Below the pieces are notes generated by a model. It saw nothing but the letters and a program-made list of their open reading frames with translations, was not told the origin of the DNA and ran no database searches. 64,000 nt of DNA from assembly GCF_010093595.1 (NCBI RefSeq), contig NW_022985444.1:440676-504675 (forward strand), given 5' to 3'. Positions within the stretch are counted from its first letter, which is position 1. The number at the start of each line of letters is the position of its first letter. Made by a program: the position numbers and the translations under genes. This document shows, piece after piece, positions 31,086 through 42,087 of this stretch. Source of the DNA: Mytilinidion resinicola. Taxonomy: Eukaryota; Ascomycota; Dothideomycetes; Mytilinidiales; Mytilinidiaceae.

Positions 31086-31586
31086 TTACTTCTTTCCCCC
31101 ACATGCACACTTCTTCCCCTGCTCCCCAAAAACCACCCACCGCATCCAACCCAGCCCCTCAATCAGCGCCCCCGCCATCGCAAAAACCGCCCCTTGCACA
31201 ACCCCAATCACGGTAAAACTATGAACCGCTCTGACCGAAGCCGGCTGCCCTTCGAGCTCGCCCCTAAATTCACGACCATTCACATCCACCATACTGAGAA
31301 AGTGCGCAAAAAGAACGCCCCAGACGAACAGGACACTAACGAGTTCCCGCCCCCAATCCTCTGAGTTCCCGAAGAGTCGATGCCAAATTTTGCGAATGGT
31401 GGGATGGATAGGAGCGATCAGGATGACGGTGGTGGCGGTGACGGCGATGATGTCCGAAGCGATGGAGGCGCCGAGGGCGAGGGCGGAAGCGAGGAGGGTG
31501 ACGGGGTCCAGTTTGAAGGACTTATGGGAGAGGGTAGCGCACGATACGGGAGTGTTGATATGGGGTAGTGAAGAGGTCGTTGTCAA
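31086..31586 (-). CDS. Third small membrane protein of the cluster, start uncertain
   Basis: An open frame of 166 codons with about four hydrophobic segments (LLASALALGASIASDIIAV, TATTVILIAPI, LVSVLFVWGVLFAHFLSMV, VIGVVQGAVFAMAGALIEGL) and a short Cys/Lys tail (KKCACGGKK). The layout (two helices, a loop with a charged stretch, two helices) matches the ORFs at 30038 and 28696, and FAHFLSMVDVNGRE aligns loosely with GTFLYAMQNIERKE. I infer a third diverged paralog. The frame starts with TTG and no in-frame ATG is near, so either a first exon is missing from this model or the gene is decaying. Family not recognised. Confidence 0.42.
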   Translation of the reverse strand: MTTTSSLPHINTPVSCATLSHKSFKLDPVTLLASALALGASIASDIIAVTATTVILIAPIHPTIRKIWHRLFGNSEDWGRELVSVLFVWGVLFAHFLSMVDVNGREFRGELEGQPASVRAVHSFTVIGVVQGAVFAMAGALIEGLGWMRWVVFGEQGKKCACGGKK

Positions 31587-32739
31587 CGAAGTGGAAGTGA
31601 GAATGACGCGTGGTAAAAGGAGTATATTCTGACTCGAAACGTAGATATGAGATGTGGCCTCGAGATATATTTTCTGGACAACCAGTGGAAAATCTCTCCC
31701 TCTTACTACAATCTTGCCACTTCTCGGAAACTTCCCTTCATATCCAAAAATATCTACCTATACCATATCTGCTATATCTTCCTCCCCTAAAAAAAAAAAA
31801 TTCCAATGTGTAGACTATATCCTACGTCTCTCAGCGTCCCCTCCCCTTCCCCTCCCTCCCTTCAAGTCCCCCCCAACCTCCCTTTGACATAAAGCGCTAC
31901 TCTACGCATTCAAATGAACCCTCCCCAAGCTCGCATATACTTGCCCAGCACTGCTTTCAGCCCTCTACTACATCCCCAATAGTCCCAAAGCCGCGGTCTT
32001 CGCACCCCTCGGATAGCGCTGGGCGCTACCTGCTACGCTTTCCCTATAACCTCATCGCGTCCATTCGACAAGAATCTCTTCCATCATTCAGCTAACTCCA
32101 CATATACACGCCCACCCGGCGAGCATCCCCCCTCCCACAAGACCTCCCAGCACGCACCAATCCACCAAACCTACCAAACACAAGCCCTCCCCCACATCCA
32201 GCCCACCTAGGTCCTCGCCTCACTCTGAAAAACGCCCCGAGCCGAAACTAGGATACACTCCGTCCTCCGCTACTCTTTCAGTATTCCCAAGGCGCAGTTG
32301 ATTAGGAAGAGAGACTGCCCATCGTGTCAATACGAGTCCTAAAGTCTAAGAGTCTTACTCGGGCCCTATATCATACCCATATAGTTTTCATGATATAGTA
32401 TTCGTGCCCCATAGACTATCTATAAAGATATCGTATCCTCAGCTCTCAAGTTCATGATTCTTCTAAGCCTGGTCAAGCCCCCCTCCTTGCGCCTACGCAT
32501 TCAAGTCTCGCCCAGGGTGTCCCAGGCAGCGTTAGGCGTGTTTCAGGTTGGCTAGCTTGTCGTATCAATCGAACACGCGGTGCAATATCAGTTGTATTAA
32601 ACTGGAAACCGGTCGTGCGAAGTGCGCGCTTGACCTGTCACTATAGGTGTGCTGAAACTCCCAAGAAAGTTCAAACTCTTGAAATATATGAGCATTGTTT
32701 CTAACTTATCCTCGCTCTAAGCAATGTACTGAAACCTTT
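31587..32739. other. Intergenic, CT-rich low-complexity stretch
   Basis: From about 31690 to 32230 the plus strand is dominated by C and T, with a run of about 12 A near 31788-31800. Palindromic words around ATATCAT occur near 32370-32450. No gene is supported in over 1.1 kb. Confidence 0.5.
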
Positions 32740-35552
32740 CTACAACTCGTCCTTCTCCCGCGTCTGGCTGCCAAGATCAGGCATAGCCATAATCTTGACG
32801 ACCAAACTTGTCCAGCCAGTGAAATGCTGTGTCCTCTGACCCTTCCCGGTCTCAGGATTATACTGCTCCCACGCGAATCCCGTCTCCTTCCAGGACTCGT
32901 ACACGGTATCTACAAGGTTCTCGCGGAGCTCCGTGTATATCTTCCGCGCGCGCTTTTGGTGTGGCCCCGCGGCTTGCGCGAGGTCCTGTGAATCAGCAAT
33001 TAGCATTCAGTTTGAGTAGCCCAACCGCTCCAGGAAACATACCAGCAATTGCTTCACAGCCAAAAAATTCATGTTCATCCAGATAGGACCTCTCCAATAG
33101 TTTTCGCCAGTCCCGTAAAGCTCGTCGCTCTTGCTCAAACTCCTCAATCCGTATTCAGACCAGAGCTCTTCTGGGTCGTGAATCAGATCAAGAATAGCCC
33201 CCAATCTTGGGCTGTCAGGTGGCAATAGACCTGTCAAGAACGGGAATATGGAGATGTAGCCTTTGTGGCATACGTGCACACTCTCTTCATAGTCGTCAAT
33301 CGTTGCATCGCAATATGTCTTTTCCTTGTCGTCCCAATGAAGGTCATCGATATTGCGAATGATGGCCTCCTCGTAGCCTGAGATCTCAGTGACATCGTCT
33401 GCATAGCCCAGTATGGTAGCTATACGCTTCAAGCTACGGATCATCATTCCCACCCAGCTGATCAAGTCAACGTGCAGTTCGCCAGGATGAGGAGGTTGAG
33501 CGCGAGGGTAGTCGTCTAAACCGGAGGTCAGAATGTGCTGTGGAGTGCGGCCACGCCAGCGATAGCCTTCCTTGGTGGAGAACGCTTCTCGGTCGTAGGA
33601 TTTGATGTCCCCTGCTTGGGTCTTTCGGAACCACTTATACTGGCGCATTAGAAGAGGGTAGAGGTCCCGAAGATATTGAAGCGAGGCCTCGCGATTTGAC
33701 AGAATCGAAGTGTAAGATCCACTCGGAATGACCTTCTGATCTGTTGGTTTGGCAGATACCAGTGCTTCCAGCTTGTCAGTCAGCGCGGTGAGGACCATGA
33801 AAAGGGTCGGTGGATTTGCATAATGAGGGTATTGGACCTGGAACTCCTGCGGTACTTTGCTTCGGGCTTCGGCGCCCAAAATCTGCTCGCGACCAATCCA
33901 TCCATCCTCATCCATTAGATTGAACCAACTCTTGATAATATCGAGACTAGTTCGTTAGCATTTTGCAAAGTGTTTCTGGGGGGAAAGGAAACTAACGTCA
34001 AGTCAGCATCCCAATCGAGCACAGGCAGTAAATGGAAGCCTTCGTCCCAAAGAAATCCTCGGGGAAAGAATGGCCTGGATGGAATGCTGGTGAACAACTC
34101 CGATGGGCCTTCGAACTCGGCTACGTTTCTTCCGCGTGCTTCGGCAGCTTCTTCCCAGAAGCCTTCGTTGTCTTCCTCATACTCGGAGGCATAAGAGCGA
34201 TCTACTCGAGAGTCTCCATAGAAGTAGCCAATGCCCCCGATCAAGTTTGAGAACAGTGATTTGGAGAACTCGTCGTATCTTCCCTTGAGGAAAGGAGCAT
34301 TAGGCGTGAAGATTTCCGAAAACCGGCTCGAAAAGCTCTTCGTCACCGTCTTGATCCTCTTGGCCAGATCTTCTGCTGGGAAGGGATTAGCTTGACGATA
34401 CAAATACTCCACTTAGTTGTCTTACAAGTGATTGGTTCAGGTGCAGATGCTGATGAGTAGAGAATGTCAAACTAAAGAGGTGAGCGAGCGCTGCGTTTCT
34501 AGACAGAACGGTATCTGTACCTCAAAGGGGCCTTCGAAGACTTTTTGCACCATGTGCAAATTGCCTCTTGCCACCTCATTTGAGATGGTGTAGACCTGGG
34601 CTGGCGGCGGCGGATTGTCTTCGCCATATTTGGCAAGCATAGCTTCAATCTGAGTCTTCAGGTGGGCAAAGAGGATAGCTTCACTCCTCGTACGTTATTA
34701 GCTAAAGTGCACACTGAAGACACGTAATGCAGTATGGACTCACGTTTCGTCTGCCAAAGAGCATCCTCTGGCAATTGGAAGCTATGCACAAACGTGCGAT
34801 CCAAAGGCTGTTCATCGTAGCTCGGATGGCCTGGAGGCGGATGCTCTCCACTCCCCTCCGTAATCTTTATGTCGAAATCTCCAAGCTCTATTGTCTGGCC
34901 CTTGAGTTTCACATCACCATCGAATCCCGTATCCTCTCCGTCGTCGACCACCTCTAAGCTTCCTAGCCCTTCCAGAGACGCATACCATACCACGGTTGTT
35001 TTCAGATTGGGAGAGGCATCAGCACGAGGAGTTCCTTTGATTCGCACAGCCCAATTTCCTCCGTGTGCTCCTCCGGGGACTTTCACGAATTCGGTAGTCA
35101 GGTCGAGTCGATTGGAAGGGTCGTGGATGGTCTGGCGGCCGCCGGTTCGTACGTCATACTCGTCCCAGCCGTAGCCATCAAGTTCATGCTGTTCGCAGGT
35201 GTGTCTGAAGTCTGAAAAGAAGCAAAGATGACAAGGTCAGCCGGGAAAGTCCAATTGGAGTGGAAAAACAAGCTGTCGTCTCGAAACCCAGAACCAACGT
35301 ACTGTGCTGTACGCTCTGATAATCTTCCACTCGTGCCCAAAGTAGTCCTGTCATAAGACTCTTTGGAATACGCGGACGGACTCCAAAGTATAGATTCGGT
35401 CTGTAGGGCCCCCATAACAGCGAATCGTTGGACGCTTTCTCGATCTCGAGGACCGTCGACGCGGAGGCTTCGGCGTATATAGCGGGTAATTGGGCCAGTA
35501 AAAGAGCACCAACAAGGACGATGTAAAGAGGCCATCGTAATAAGGGCTCCAT
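32740..35552 (-). CDS. CWH41: Mannosyl-oligosaccharide glucosidase (glucosidase I, GH63)
   Basis: Seven exons fit: 35552-35303, 35211-34744, 34678-34521, 34471-34426, 34375-33997, 33946-33043 and 32985-32740, giving 816 aa. The N-terminus (LLRWPLYIVLVGALLLAQLP) is a signal anchor. The GH63 N-domain shows LLWGPYRPNLYFGVRPR and FRHTCEQHELDGYGWDEYD. The catalytic (alpha/alpha)6 domain shows LFSNLIGGIGYFYGDSRVD, PRGFLWDEGFHLLPVLDWD (proposed acid Asp in WDEGFH), SWFNLMDEDGWIGREQIL, NYWRGPIWMNMNFLAV and HFTGWTSLVV. Role: removes the outermost glucose from Glc3Man9GlcNAc2 glycans in the ER, the first step of N-glycan trimming. The third exon uses an AAG acceptor at 34679-34680, the only one that keeps frame. 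Length is normal for the family. Confidence 0.95.
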
Positions 35553-36447
35553 GATATGTTTTGGGAGTGGGGGAAGCTCCGGGGCTGGCGTTGGAGCTTC
35601 CTGGTGAGATTGGGAATTTTGGTGGTGGGGTTGCGGCGAGAGAACACGTTTCGGGGGTGCGCGTACGAAGTACATCACAGTATTTATAGGTTTCAAACAC
35701 GAGATCATCACGTTAAAGCAGTTCATGTTAATTCCATAGGGTTTATTAAGTACCACATTCAAGTACCAAAGTGCATTGTCCCCTGCATTTGAGCCCATGT
35801 TCCACAGTATTACGCGTATTCCCTTGCCCGTATGAAAACTATCAAGATTAGCAAAACCGGGAGCAACCAACAAAACAGCATTCTCACCAACGATTCCTCC
35901 GTATCAGATGAAGTAGCATACCCAGCTTTTGATCTTTCGAAGACTGCCCTGGATGTAGCATTTGTCCATCGGTGTCGCAGCATACGGATGCAGCCTTTCA
36001 TGACCTCGAAAACGCAAGTAAGTTGTGTGCAAAGCAGAAGCAGTGTTGGAATCGCCAATCGTCGGTCGTGTGTCGTCAGTTGCCAGTCCAGGGAACAGCC
36101 ACTTGCCAATTGCCAGCCATTCTCCAGCCATTCTCCAGCCATTCTCCAGCCATTCTCCAACCAAACTCCCGCCAGTTACCAGTTCATACCAGCCACCATA
36201 ACAGCAAATCGCCAGAAATCAAAAGCAAAACACGCCGAGCGCCACCAGATGCACACCCACGTACCGTCTGAGCAAGTCTTTGGCAATCCGCATCCGGTGA
36301 GTCTGTATAGCTTCGTAGTTCTGCATGCAGGAGTTCAGAATATTGCCGTGAACCCGATCGGAGGCAGATGGTATCTCAACCGCGACTAGCGACTAGGGTA
36401 TTCAGTCAATAAGTGTGCCTTTAATGGAATTGGAGGGCTGAGTCTCT
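35553..36447. other. Intergenic between SNRNP27 and glucosidase I
   Basis: Contains the CWH41 promoter (just right of 35552) and a small tandem array at 36117-36162. Long but motif-less ORFs here overlap on both strands and are not called. Confidence 0.5.
36117..36162. repeat. Short tandem repeat, 11-bp unit, four copies
   Basis: CCATTCTCCAG is repeated four times head to tail (the last copy ends CAA). It lies in non-coding sequence. Confidence 0.8.
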
Positions 36448-37305
36448 TTACCCGGGGCTGAGCGGCCTGTTGAAACCACCAGTGCGGTTCATGTACTGTC
36501 GGGCCTTGATGACGGTCTCCCTTCTGACACCATACAGTCTCTCGTTTCCAGGCACCTTCGTGTTCTTGGTCGTCTTGAATCCAGCAAAGCCCATGACCTT
36601 CTGCATGTACTGGGCCTGTGCTTCGACGTCGTCAAGGCCTGGTGAGTCGATATCCATCTTTTCCACCTTGATTGGAACCTGGGACTGAAGGGCGGCGGCC
36701 TTGCTGGATGGCTTGCGAGGCGGAGATGATGCACGACCACGGGGTCCTCGCGGCGGAGATCGGTTGCGCGCACCGCTCCTCGCATCTCTGCCCGGCGGCG
36801 TGAGGGATCTGCCACGTCGACCACCTCGTCGGCCTCCTCGACCTGGGCTGCGGCTGCGCTCCCTCCGCTGGTTGTCGCGTCCACCTCTGTCGTCACGTCG
36901 GTCGCCACCGCGTCCACCTCTATCGTCACGTCGGTCGCCATCGCGCACTCCGTTCTTCGCATCAACCTTGTTGCCACGGTCGTTGATGTCCGGGCGAGAA
37001 CGCTTGGTCGGAGGCTCTGCCATATGTCCTACTCCCACTGCTTTGGCTGGAGCGGAGGGTGGCGGAGTGAGGTCTGCGGCTTTGCGCTTGCCGAGATTCG
37101 AAGCCAGGGCGTTGGTCTCTTGGGGTTTCTCGTAGGGCGGGGTGGGCAGTCCAGCTGGCGCAGAGGGAAGCTGGTTCGGATCGGCAGAGATCGGATCGTT
37201 GGGGTCTGTTGCGGTAGTAGTTGGAGAGCTGCTCTTAGTTTTGACGGGCTTCACAGGTTTGACGAAGCTGTCGGTCGTCAGCTTGATGAACGCCTTGCGA
37301 GCCAT
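36448..37305 (-). CDS. SNRNP27: U4/U6.U5 tri-snRNP 27K protein (SNRNP27)
   Basis: An intronless ORF of 285 aa from the ATG at 37305. The C-terminal 60 residues carry the SNRNP27 (DUF1777) signature: a Met-rich MGFAGFKTTKNTKVPGN, then RQYMNRTGGFNRPL at the end. Before it lies a long RS/RG/RD-rich stretch (RRERSRSPGRGGRRGGRRGR) with a near-perfect internal duplication GDRRDDRGGR. Family knowledge: SNRNP27 is a tri-snRNP component that influences 5' splice-site choice near Prp8, in the nucleus. Known fungal homologues commonly start at a MAEPPTKRSR-like sequence, which here is internal (Met at 37023). So the first 94 residues, rich in Pro, Ser and Lys, may be a genuine extension or untranslated leader. 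An ORF opening even earlier (37395) is not ATG-supported by conservation. Confidence 0.88.
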   Translation of the reverse strand: MARKAFIKLTTDSFVKPVKPVKTKSSSPTTTATDPNDPISADPNQLPSAPAGLPTPPYEKPQETNALASNLGKRKAADLTPPPSAPAKAVGVGHMAEPPTKRSRPDINDRGNKVDAKNGVRDGDRRDDRGGRGGDRRDDRGGRDNQRRERSRSPGRGGRRGGRRGRSLTPPGRDARSGARNRSPPRGPRGRASSPPRKPSSKAAALQSQVPIKVEKMDIDSPGLDDVEAQAQYMQKVMGFAGFKTTKNTKVPGNERLYGVRRETVIKARQYMNRTGGFNRPLSPG

Positions 37306-37658
37306 GGTTGTTAGCGAGCACGTGAGTCGGTTGGTGTGATTGGTGTGAGTAGGTAAGCTGTTAGTGACTGCAGTTCTCCACGAGAGCACGCTCACAATAG
37401 TGGAATCGAGCCGCGATCAGTGCCGTGAGTGTAGTTGACAGGTCTCGGGGTGAGAGCAGCGATCGAGAAGGTTTTATTTCAGCTTGTTGTGACATCACTG
37501 GAAGGCGCGAGGAAGTCTTGGCAAGTCTTGGCAAAGGTTATAGCGACCATTGCTGGCCCTGTGTACACGCATACCCCCGTGTCGGAGAGACCTAGAAAGT
37601 CTATATATTGTTCAGTATGAATAGACCATTGCACTAGGCTTGGTCTCTTCGCCTTCAC
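37306..37658. other. Intergenic between ELP5 3' end and SNRNP27 promoter
   Basis: Upstream region of SNRNP27 and 3' flank of ELP5. No further feature recognised. Confidence 0.5.
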
Positions 37659-38651
37659 TCATATTTCATCTTCCTCCTCATCAAAATCGTCCTCTTCTCC
37701 CATATCGTAGAGAATCCGTCCACCTTCACCACCTTCACTTTTTTGAGCATCGAAGTATGGAAGCACGACTCCTTCTCGGTCTCTCCTCTGTTTTTCAGTG
37801 AGCCCTAGATTGAATGTCGAGTCTATCCCAAGTTCTTCTGCACCATTTCCCCCTTCATTCGCCGGAGTTTGTCGATAGAGGGGGTGATCGTCGAGTAGAG
37901 TCGCTATCTCCTTTCCTTTAGAAGCCTGTGACGTGGCACTAGAGTGTGCTAATGATGGTAAGAAGTACCATTCATGGACACCCCGTCCCGATTTGCGCCT
38001 ATACTCCATTTCCAGGACCACCCCTCTAGGATCGTTGCTCCCTATTCCCTGGACGATCCCTTCAATTTCTTCTGCCAGTCCGAACACAGGTTCCGCAAGG
38101 CTGCGGCCTCTTGCGGACTTTTGCGCGAGGACGTGGTGGAGTGAATGTGTTGAGAAAATGGCGGTTGAGAGGTACTTCAATAGTGTAAGTGGATGAGGAC
38201 CATGTGAAGACTCAAGAGGACGTGACAAAGGTATATCCTGATGATATACGGCCAGCAAGGGCGTGTTCGGAGAGATCAGGGATGACAGAAAGGACGAGAG
38301 ATTCAGATTTGAGTCTCCAGCGATCCAGTTCAAGGTGTCGAAGACTAAGAGAGTTTTGCCATCTGATGCAGCAGCAGATATCTCCTTTTGAAGAGTTGGA
38401 ATTGGCTTCCTAATAGCTTGAATGAAGATGTCCACGCCTTCAGGTGCTTTTAGAGTCTCGTAGGAGACGAATAAGACTTTGGTCTTTGACAGTTTGGCCC
38501 TCCGGACATACTCCTTGACCAGCGGCCGTGCAGACTGCTCCAGGGAATCGATGACCAAGGTGAAAGGTGAGGAGGCATCCCGCTGATTGAGTAGCTTTGA
38601 GATCAGTAGAAGATTGTGCGAACGTCTTTGCTCCAACTGGGCCGGAGCCAT
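37659..38651 (-). CDS. ELP5: Elongator complex subunit 5 (Elp5/Iki1)
   Basis: An intronless ORF of 330 aa. The N-terminal two thirds have the RecA-like fold pattern of the Elp4/5/6 subcomplex without a Walker A loop: FTLVIDSLEQSARPLV, TKVLFVSYET and KTLLVFDTLNWIA. The C-terminal tail has the family hallmark STFNLGLTEKQRRDREGVVL, followed by PYFDAQ and an acidic end (EEDDFDEEEDEI). Role: with Elp4 and Elp6 it forms the hexameric ring of Elongator, which is needed for cm5-type wobble-uridine modification of tRNA. It works mainly in the cytoplasm. The gene is divergent from the SDR-like gene, sharing a 271-bp upstream region. Length and motif order are standard, so the call is firm. Confidence 0.93.
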   Translation of the reverse strand: MAPAQLEQRRSHNLLLISKLLNQRDASSPFTLVIDSLEQSARPLVKEYVRRAKLSKTKVLFVSYETLKAPEGVDIFIQAIRKPIPTLQKEISAAASDGKTLLVFDTLNWIAGDSNLNLSSFLSSLISPNTPLLAVYHQDIPLSRPLESSHGPHPLTLLKYLSTAIFSTHSLHHVLAQKSARGRSLAEPVFGLAEEIEGIVQGIGSNDPRGVVLEMEYRRKSGRGVHEWYFLPSLAHSSATSQASKGKEIATLLDDHPLYRQTPANEGGNGAEELGIDSTFNLGLTEKQRRDREGVVLPYFDAQKSEGGEGGRILYDMGEEDDFDEEEDEI

Positions 38652-38922
38652 CTCGACCTGTACGCAAATAATTTTCCCTGAAGACTACGATCGCATTTAG
38701 CGCTCACGATTGCAGATGCAGGCGTTGTTGATGAATGGGTGTTGCTTTGTCGTCTAAATCTGCTGCAAGGACTGTGCGGCTCTAAACCTACCTAGTCGGT
38801 GATAGGCAGTTGGTAAATCCAGGGTCTAAAGACCAACCTCATTCGTTCCTCGCAACCATGCCACGACTCGCAGGACTCTCCCCAGCTTGGACGAGGATGC
38901 TTCATCTTAAGCTCCCCCGAAC
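38652..38922. promoter_or_regulatory. Shared upstream region of ELP5 and SDR-like gene
   Basis: The two start codons face away from each other over only 271 bp, so this is a compact bidirectional promoter by position. No specific site is claimed. Confidence 0.55.
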
Positions 38923-40331
38923 ATGACACCTCCTCAATCAGCCACTTCTTCTTCAAAACCCCAGCGCCCGCGCTCTCCAAAGTTCCCACCCCACAACGCG
39001 CCCCGCGTCTGGTTCATTACGACGGGCACCTCCCCTATTGCAATTGCACTCGCTCGTCAAGTACTCGAACATGGCGACTATGTTGTCGCTGGGGTGCTCC
39101 CTATCGAGTTTGAGAAGCATGAGGGGCGAAGCGAGGAGTTTCGGGCATTTTTGGAAGACGTGAAGCGCACAGAGCGGTGGAGAGAAAGACTACGTGTTGT
39201 GGGACTGGACGGGAGGTAAGGTTTGGAATAGCAAAAACGGTGTATGAAAGTGTAGACACGGATGCTGATGAGAGAGAGTAGGTCGGTTGGACAATGCCAG
39301 GCCGCAATTGCAGAAGCAATCGAAGCATTTGGAAGAGTAGACGTTCTCCTCGGTTGCACAAGCGAAGGTATATATTCCCATCTGGTATTTATAGCTTCAA
39401 ATTCCAGATTGCATCTTGGAATCCCGAGCGCTGCATTGCTGACTGTCATCTTTGTTCTATAGCGGTGGTCGGCACTGTTGAGGAGCTTGCCCAGTCCTCT
39501 CGTACCATTAGTCTCGTCCAAGAGCAATTTGAGACAAACTTCTTTGCGAACGTCAATGTTATCAAAGCCGTCCTACCGAACATGCGACAAGTGCGGAACG
39601 GCCATGTCATTATGTTGACTGGAATCAGTTAGTTTGGCTGATATTCCTGTTACGATTCTTTGACTGAATGATCATCTAGCTGCCCATCTAGGCACACCAG
39701 GTCTTGGGATGTACTGTTCATCTCAGTGGGCTATAGAGGGATACTGCGATGTAGGTTTTTGTCTATCGCTCTGCTAGGAAAGGGCTCACCCAAATTCATT
39801 CAGAGTCTTGCATACGAAATCGCTCCTTTCAATATCAAGATGTCAATCGTTCAGCCGAATATGGAAGTCAACGTACTAACAAACCGAATCACGTCCGTAC
39901 CGCCTCTTCCACAGTACTCACCAGACGTCAATCCAGCACCGCTCGCCCGCGAGATCCTCTCCGGCATCTTGGACAAGATCGACTTGAGCAATCACCCATA
40001 CCCCGAAATGTCACCAGGGCAGGAAAAGTCCCCTTCCAGCACAGATATGGATGTCCACATGCCATACACGGGTGATCTTTTGAGTTCTCCGCAGATTACA
40101 TCCCTGTATCCGCCATTGTCGCAGGCTTTTAAGAGTGCCTTGGTTGCTGAGACCGTGCACGCTCTCACAGCCATCGGCGGCCATGATAACCCCCCCGCAA
40201 GGCATATTGTCGGATCGGAGGGCGTTACCAGTGTAAAGGAGAAGCTGAAGACAGTGAGTGAGGAGTTGGAGGACTTCATTGAAGTCAGCGGTGCGGTTGA
40301 TATTCGAAAAGGGGAGGATGCCGCTTTCTAA
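38923..40331 (+). CDS. Short-chain dehydrogenase/reductase-like protein, atypical active site
   Basis: Five exons (38923-39215, 39282-39367, 39463-39627, 39680-39750, 39804-40331) give 380 aa. A Pro/Ser-rich N-terminus of 25 residues precedes the Rossmann core. That core has VWFITTGTSPIAIALARQVL as nucleotide-binding start, VDVLLG (beta-4), NVIKAVLPNMR and GHVIMLTGIT. The active-site helix reads MYCSSQWAIEGYCDSL. The Tyr is present, but the lysine expected in YxxxK is Gln, and the expected catalytic Ser position is Thr or altered. The C-terminal 180 residues extend beyond a classical SDR and carry a variable region. Role: NAD(P)-binding oxidoreductase fold. Enzyme activity is uncertain because of the Lys-to-Gln change. 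It is divergently paired with ELP5. Confidence 0.82.
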
Positions 40332-41111
40332 TTCGTCATAATATCCTGGATCATCCCGAACAACGGCGAAATAGGTTATTCAGGGGCCTTTGAGACCTCT
40401 CCAATTTGCGATGGCTAGAACTTTACATCTCATCTAGATTTCTAGTAATGCCCTGAAGCGCCTCAGACAGTGACGAGCCTCGAGCAAGTGTGCACAGGCT
40501 TCTGTCCAGGTCCTACGTGATTGACAAGTACGCCTGAGCACGTGACTAACGGCCCTGCAGCAGGTGTCTTAATCGCGGCCTCAAAGATGGCTGCCAGAAC
40601 GGTGCGCTAGAATGCTAAATATCTCCATGATATCCCCAACGAGGCCCTCATGCCGGGCGTTGGTTGCCGCTGTTCTCACATCGATGGGGAAACATATCTA
40701 CTGCTGGACAAGTATCTCTGGCTGACATACCGGTCAAGGTTTGCTCAACAAGACGCCTTCTTTATTCAGCCTCAACCCCTCAACTTCGACATATCTTAGC
40801 ATGTAACTAATGTATCTTTAACTACGATAACAGCACGGATCATGACAAACCTCAAAGTGCAGGAAACGTTATTTTCATTCCGTCGAATTTTTTCGATATC
40901 GAAGTTATGCAGGTAGCCAAATGTGCTGCAGTACTCCGGCGGCTATAGCTCGATGATTGGCTGTCATTTTCAGCCTTGCAGCTCCGAGCAGCGCACCTTC
41001 GTAGGCTCTAAACCCACTTTTTCCCTTTCCTCACTCTCTCATCATCATAGAACGGCGTCGTCTTGTGCCTTCTCTAGAGCTGTATTTTGTGTTGAGCATT
41101 TTCCGGCTATC
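40332..41111. other. Intergenic; upstream block of first BTB gene
   Basis: From about 40588 on, the sequence is related to 42461 onward, upstream of the second BTB gene (TGGCTGCCAG, ATGCCGGG, TTCGATATCGAA). So this region belongs to a segmental duplication. No gene is supported. Confidence 0.6.
40588..40985. repeat. Upstream block of tandem BTB duplication, copy 1
   Basis: Matches 42461-42750 in order. Between the shared words TGGCTGCCAG and TTCGATATCGAA, copy 1 is about 96 bp longer than copy 2. So the duplication included the promoter and later diverged by indel. Confidence 0.6.
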
Positions 41112-42087
41112 ATGGCTGAACTACAGGCATCGCTGCAGTCTGATCTTCTCCAGTCCTTAGCTGCGTAAGTTATTGGTTTTTATGGGACGAGGCTGTCGTG
41201 CTCATCGAAACCACAATCAGTCTCTTCAAGTCTGCAGATTACTCCGATTTCAGAATCATCTGTGGATCTGACACACACAATGTCCACAGGGCAATTGTCT
41301 TCCCGCGGTCCGAAGTCTTCGCTGCATCTTTCAGATTTGGTGGCAAGGTAGGTCTCTCCGTAATTTTGTAAGATAGGATTGAGGTTTATACACTAACGGT
41401 GTCAAAACTCAGGAAGCTGAAAACGCTGAAATGACATTGCATGATGATGAACCCGAACACGTTAAGGCTTTGGTATACTACTTTTACCATCTGGACTACT
41501 CGGTCTCCAATGCAACTCCAAGAGAGCCTATGAGCAACAAAGCGCAGGAGCCTCTCCTCCAAATGGATGCAGCTCCTCCATCGTGGGATGACTTCGACGT
41601 CAATACTAGATCGGATTACCAACGACGCCCCATATACCCGCTATTTCCTCATCCACCCACACAACAACTAAGTTACGGTGGATCCAAAAAAACAAAGCGT
41701 ATTACAAGAGCACGAGAGTCCCAAGACTTCCCAAAACCCTTAGAAGGTTTCCCATGCCTCGTCTTCCATGCGAAGATGTACGCCCTAGCCGACAAATACA
41801 ACGTCAAGGGTTTGAAGCTCCTCGCGCAGGAGCGATTTACCGCTGCGGTGGAGACTGGCTGGACGCACGAAGAGTTTCCTGCTGCTACTCGCGTCGTTTT
41901 TGAGACTACATTGGACACCGACGTGGGTTTGCGGGAGCCTCTGGTGAAAGTTCTCTTGGAGCATTCGGCGCTCCTGGACCAGCCAGAGGTGGAGGCAGTT
42001 GTCAAGGATATTCCCGGTCTTGCCTATGACCTCTTGAAGAGACACCGCAGTGGAGACTCGGTGTCGAGGTTGGGAGGACGTTATTGA
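41112..42087 (+). CDS. BTB/POZ domain protein, copy 1
   Basis: Three exons (41112-41164, 41221-41347, 41413-42087) give 284 aa. The BTB fold start is LFKSADYSDFRIICGSDTH followed by NVHRAIVFPRSEVFAAS. Then come FRFGGK-EAENAEMTLHDDEP and VKALVYYFYHLDY. After a variable, Pro-rich insert, the C-terminal part resumes with LVFHAKMYALADKYNVKGLK and LLKRHRSGD. Fungal BTB proteins of this type are abundant; some act as Cul3 substrate adaptors or protein-protein interaction modules. No BACK, Kelch or other domain is seen. The intron positions and phases are identical to those of the neighbour at 42928, and the two proteins are similar throughout. They are therefore tandem paralogs. Specific function unknown. 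Confidence 0.88.

Noticed and set aside
34658..34745. Apparent frameshift in glucosidase I
   Set aside because: The first acceptors tried (34683-34690) led to a stop. Using the AAG acceptor at 34679-34680 joins WQTK to PILFAHLK in frame, so no frameshift is needed.
35832..36389. Plus-strand ORF of about 185 codons
   Set aside because: No domain; includes the 11-bp tandem repeat and overlaps similar-length ORFs on the opposite strand. Likely chance.
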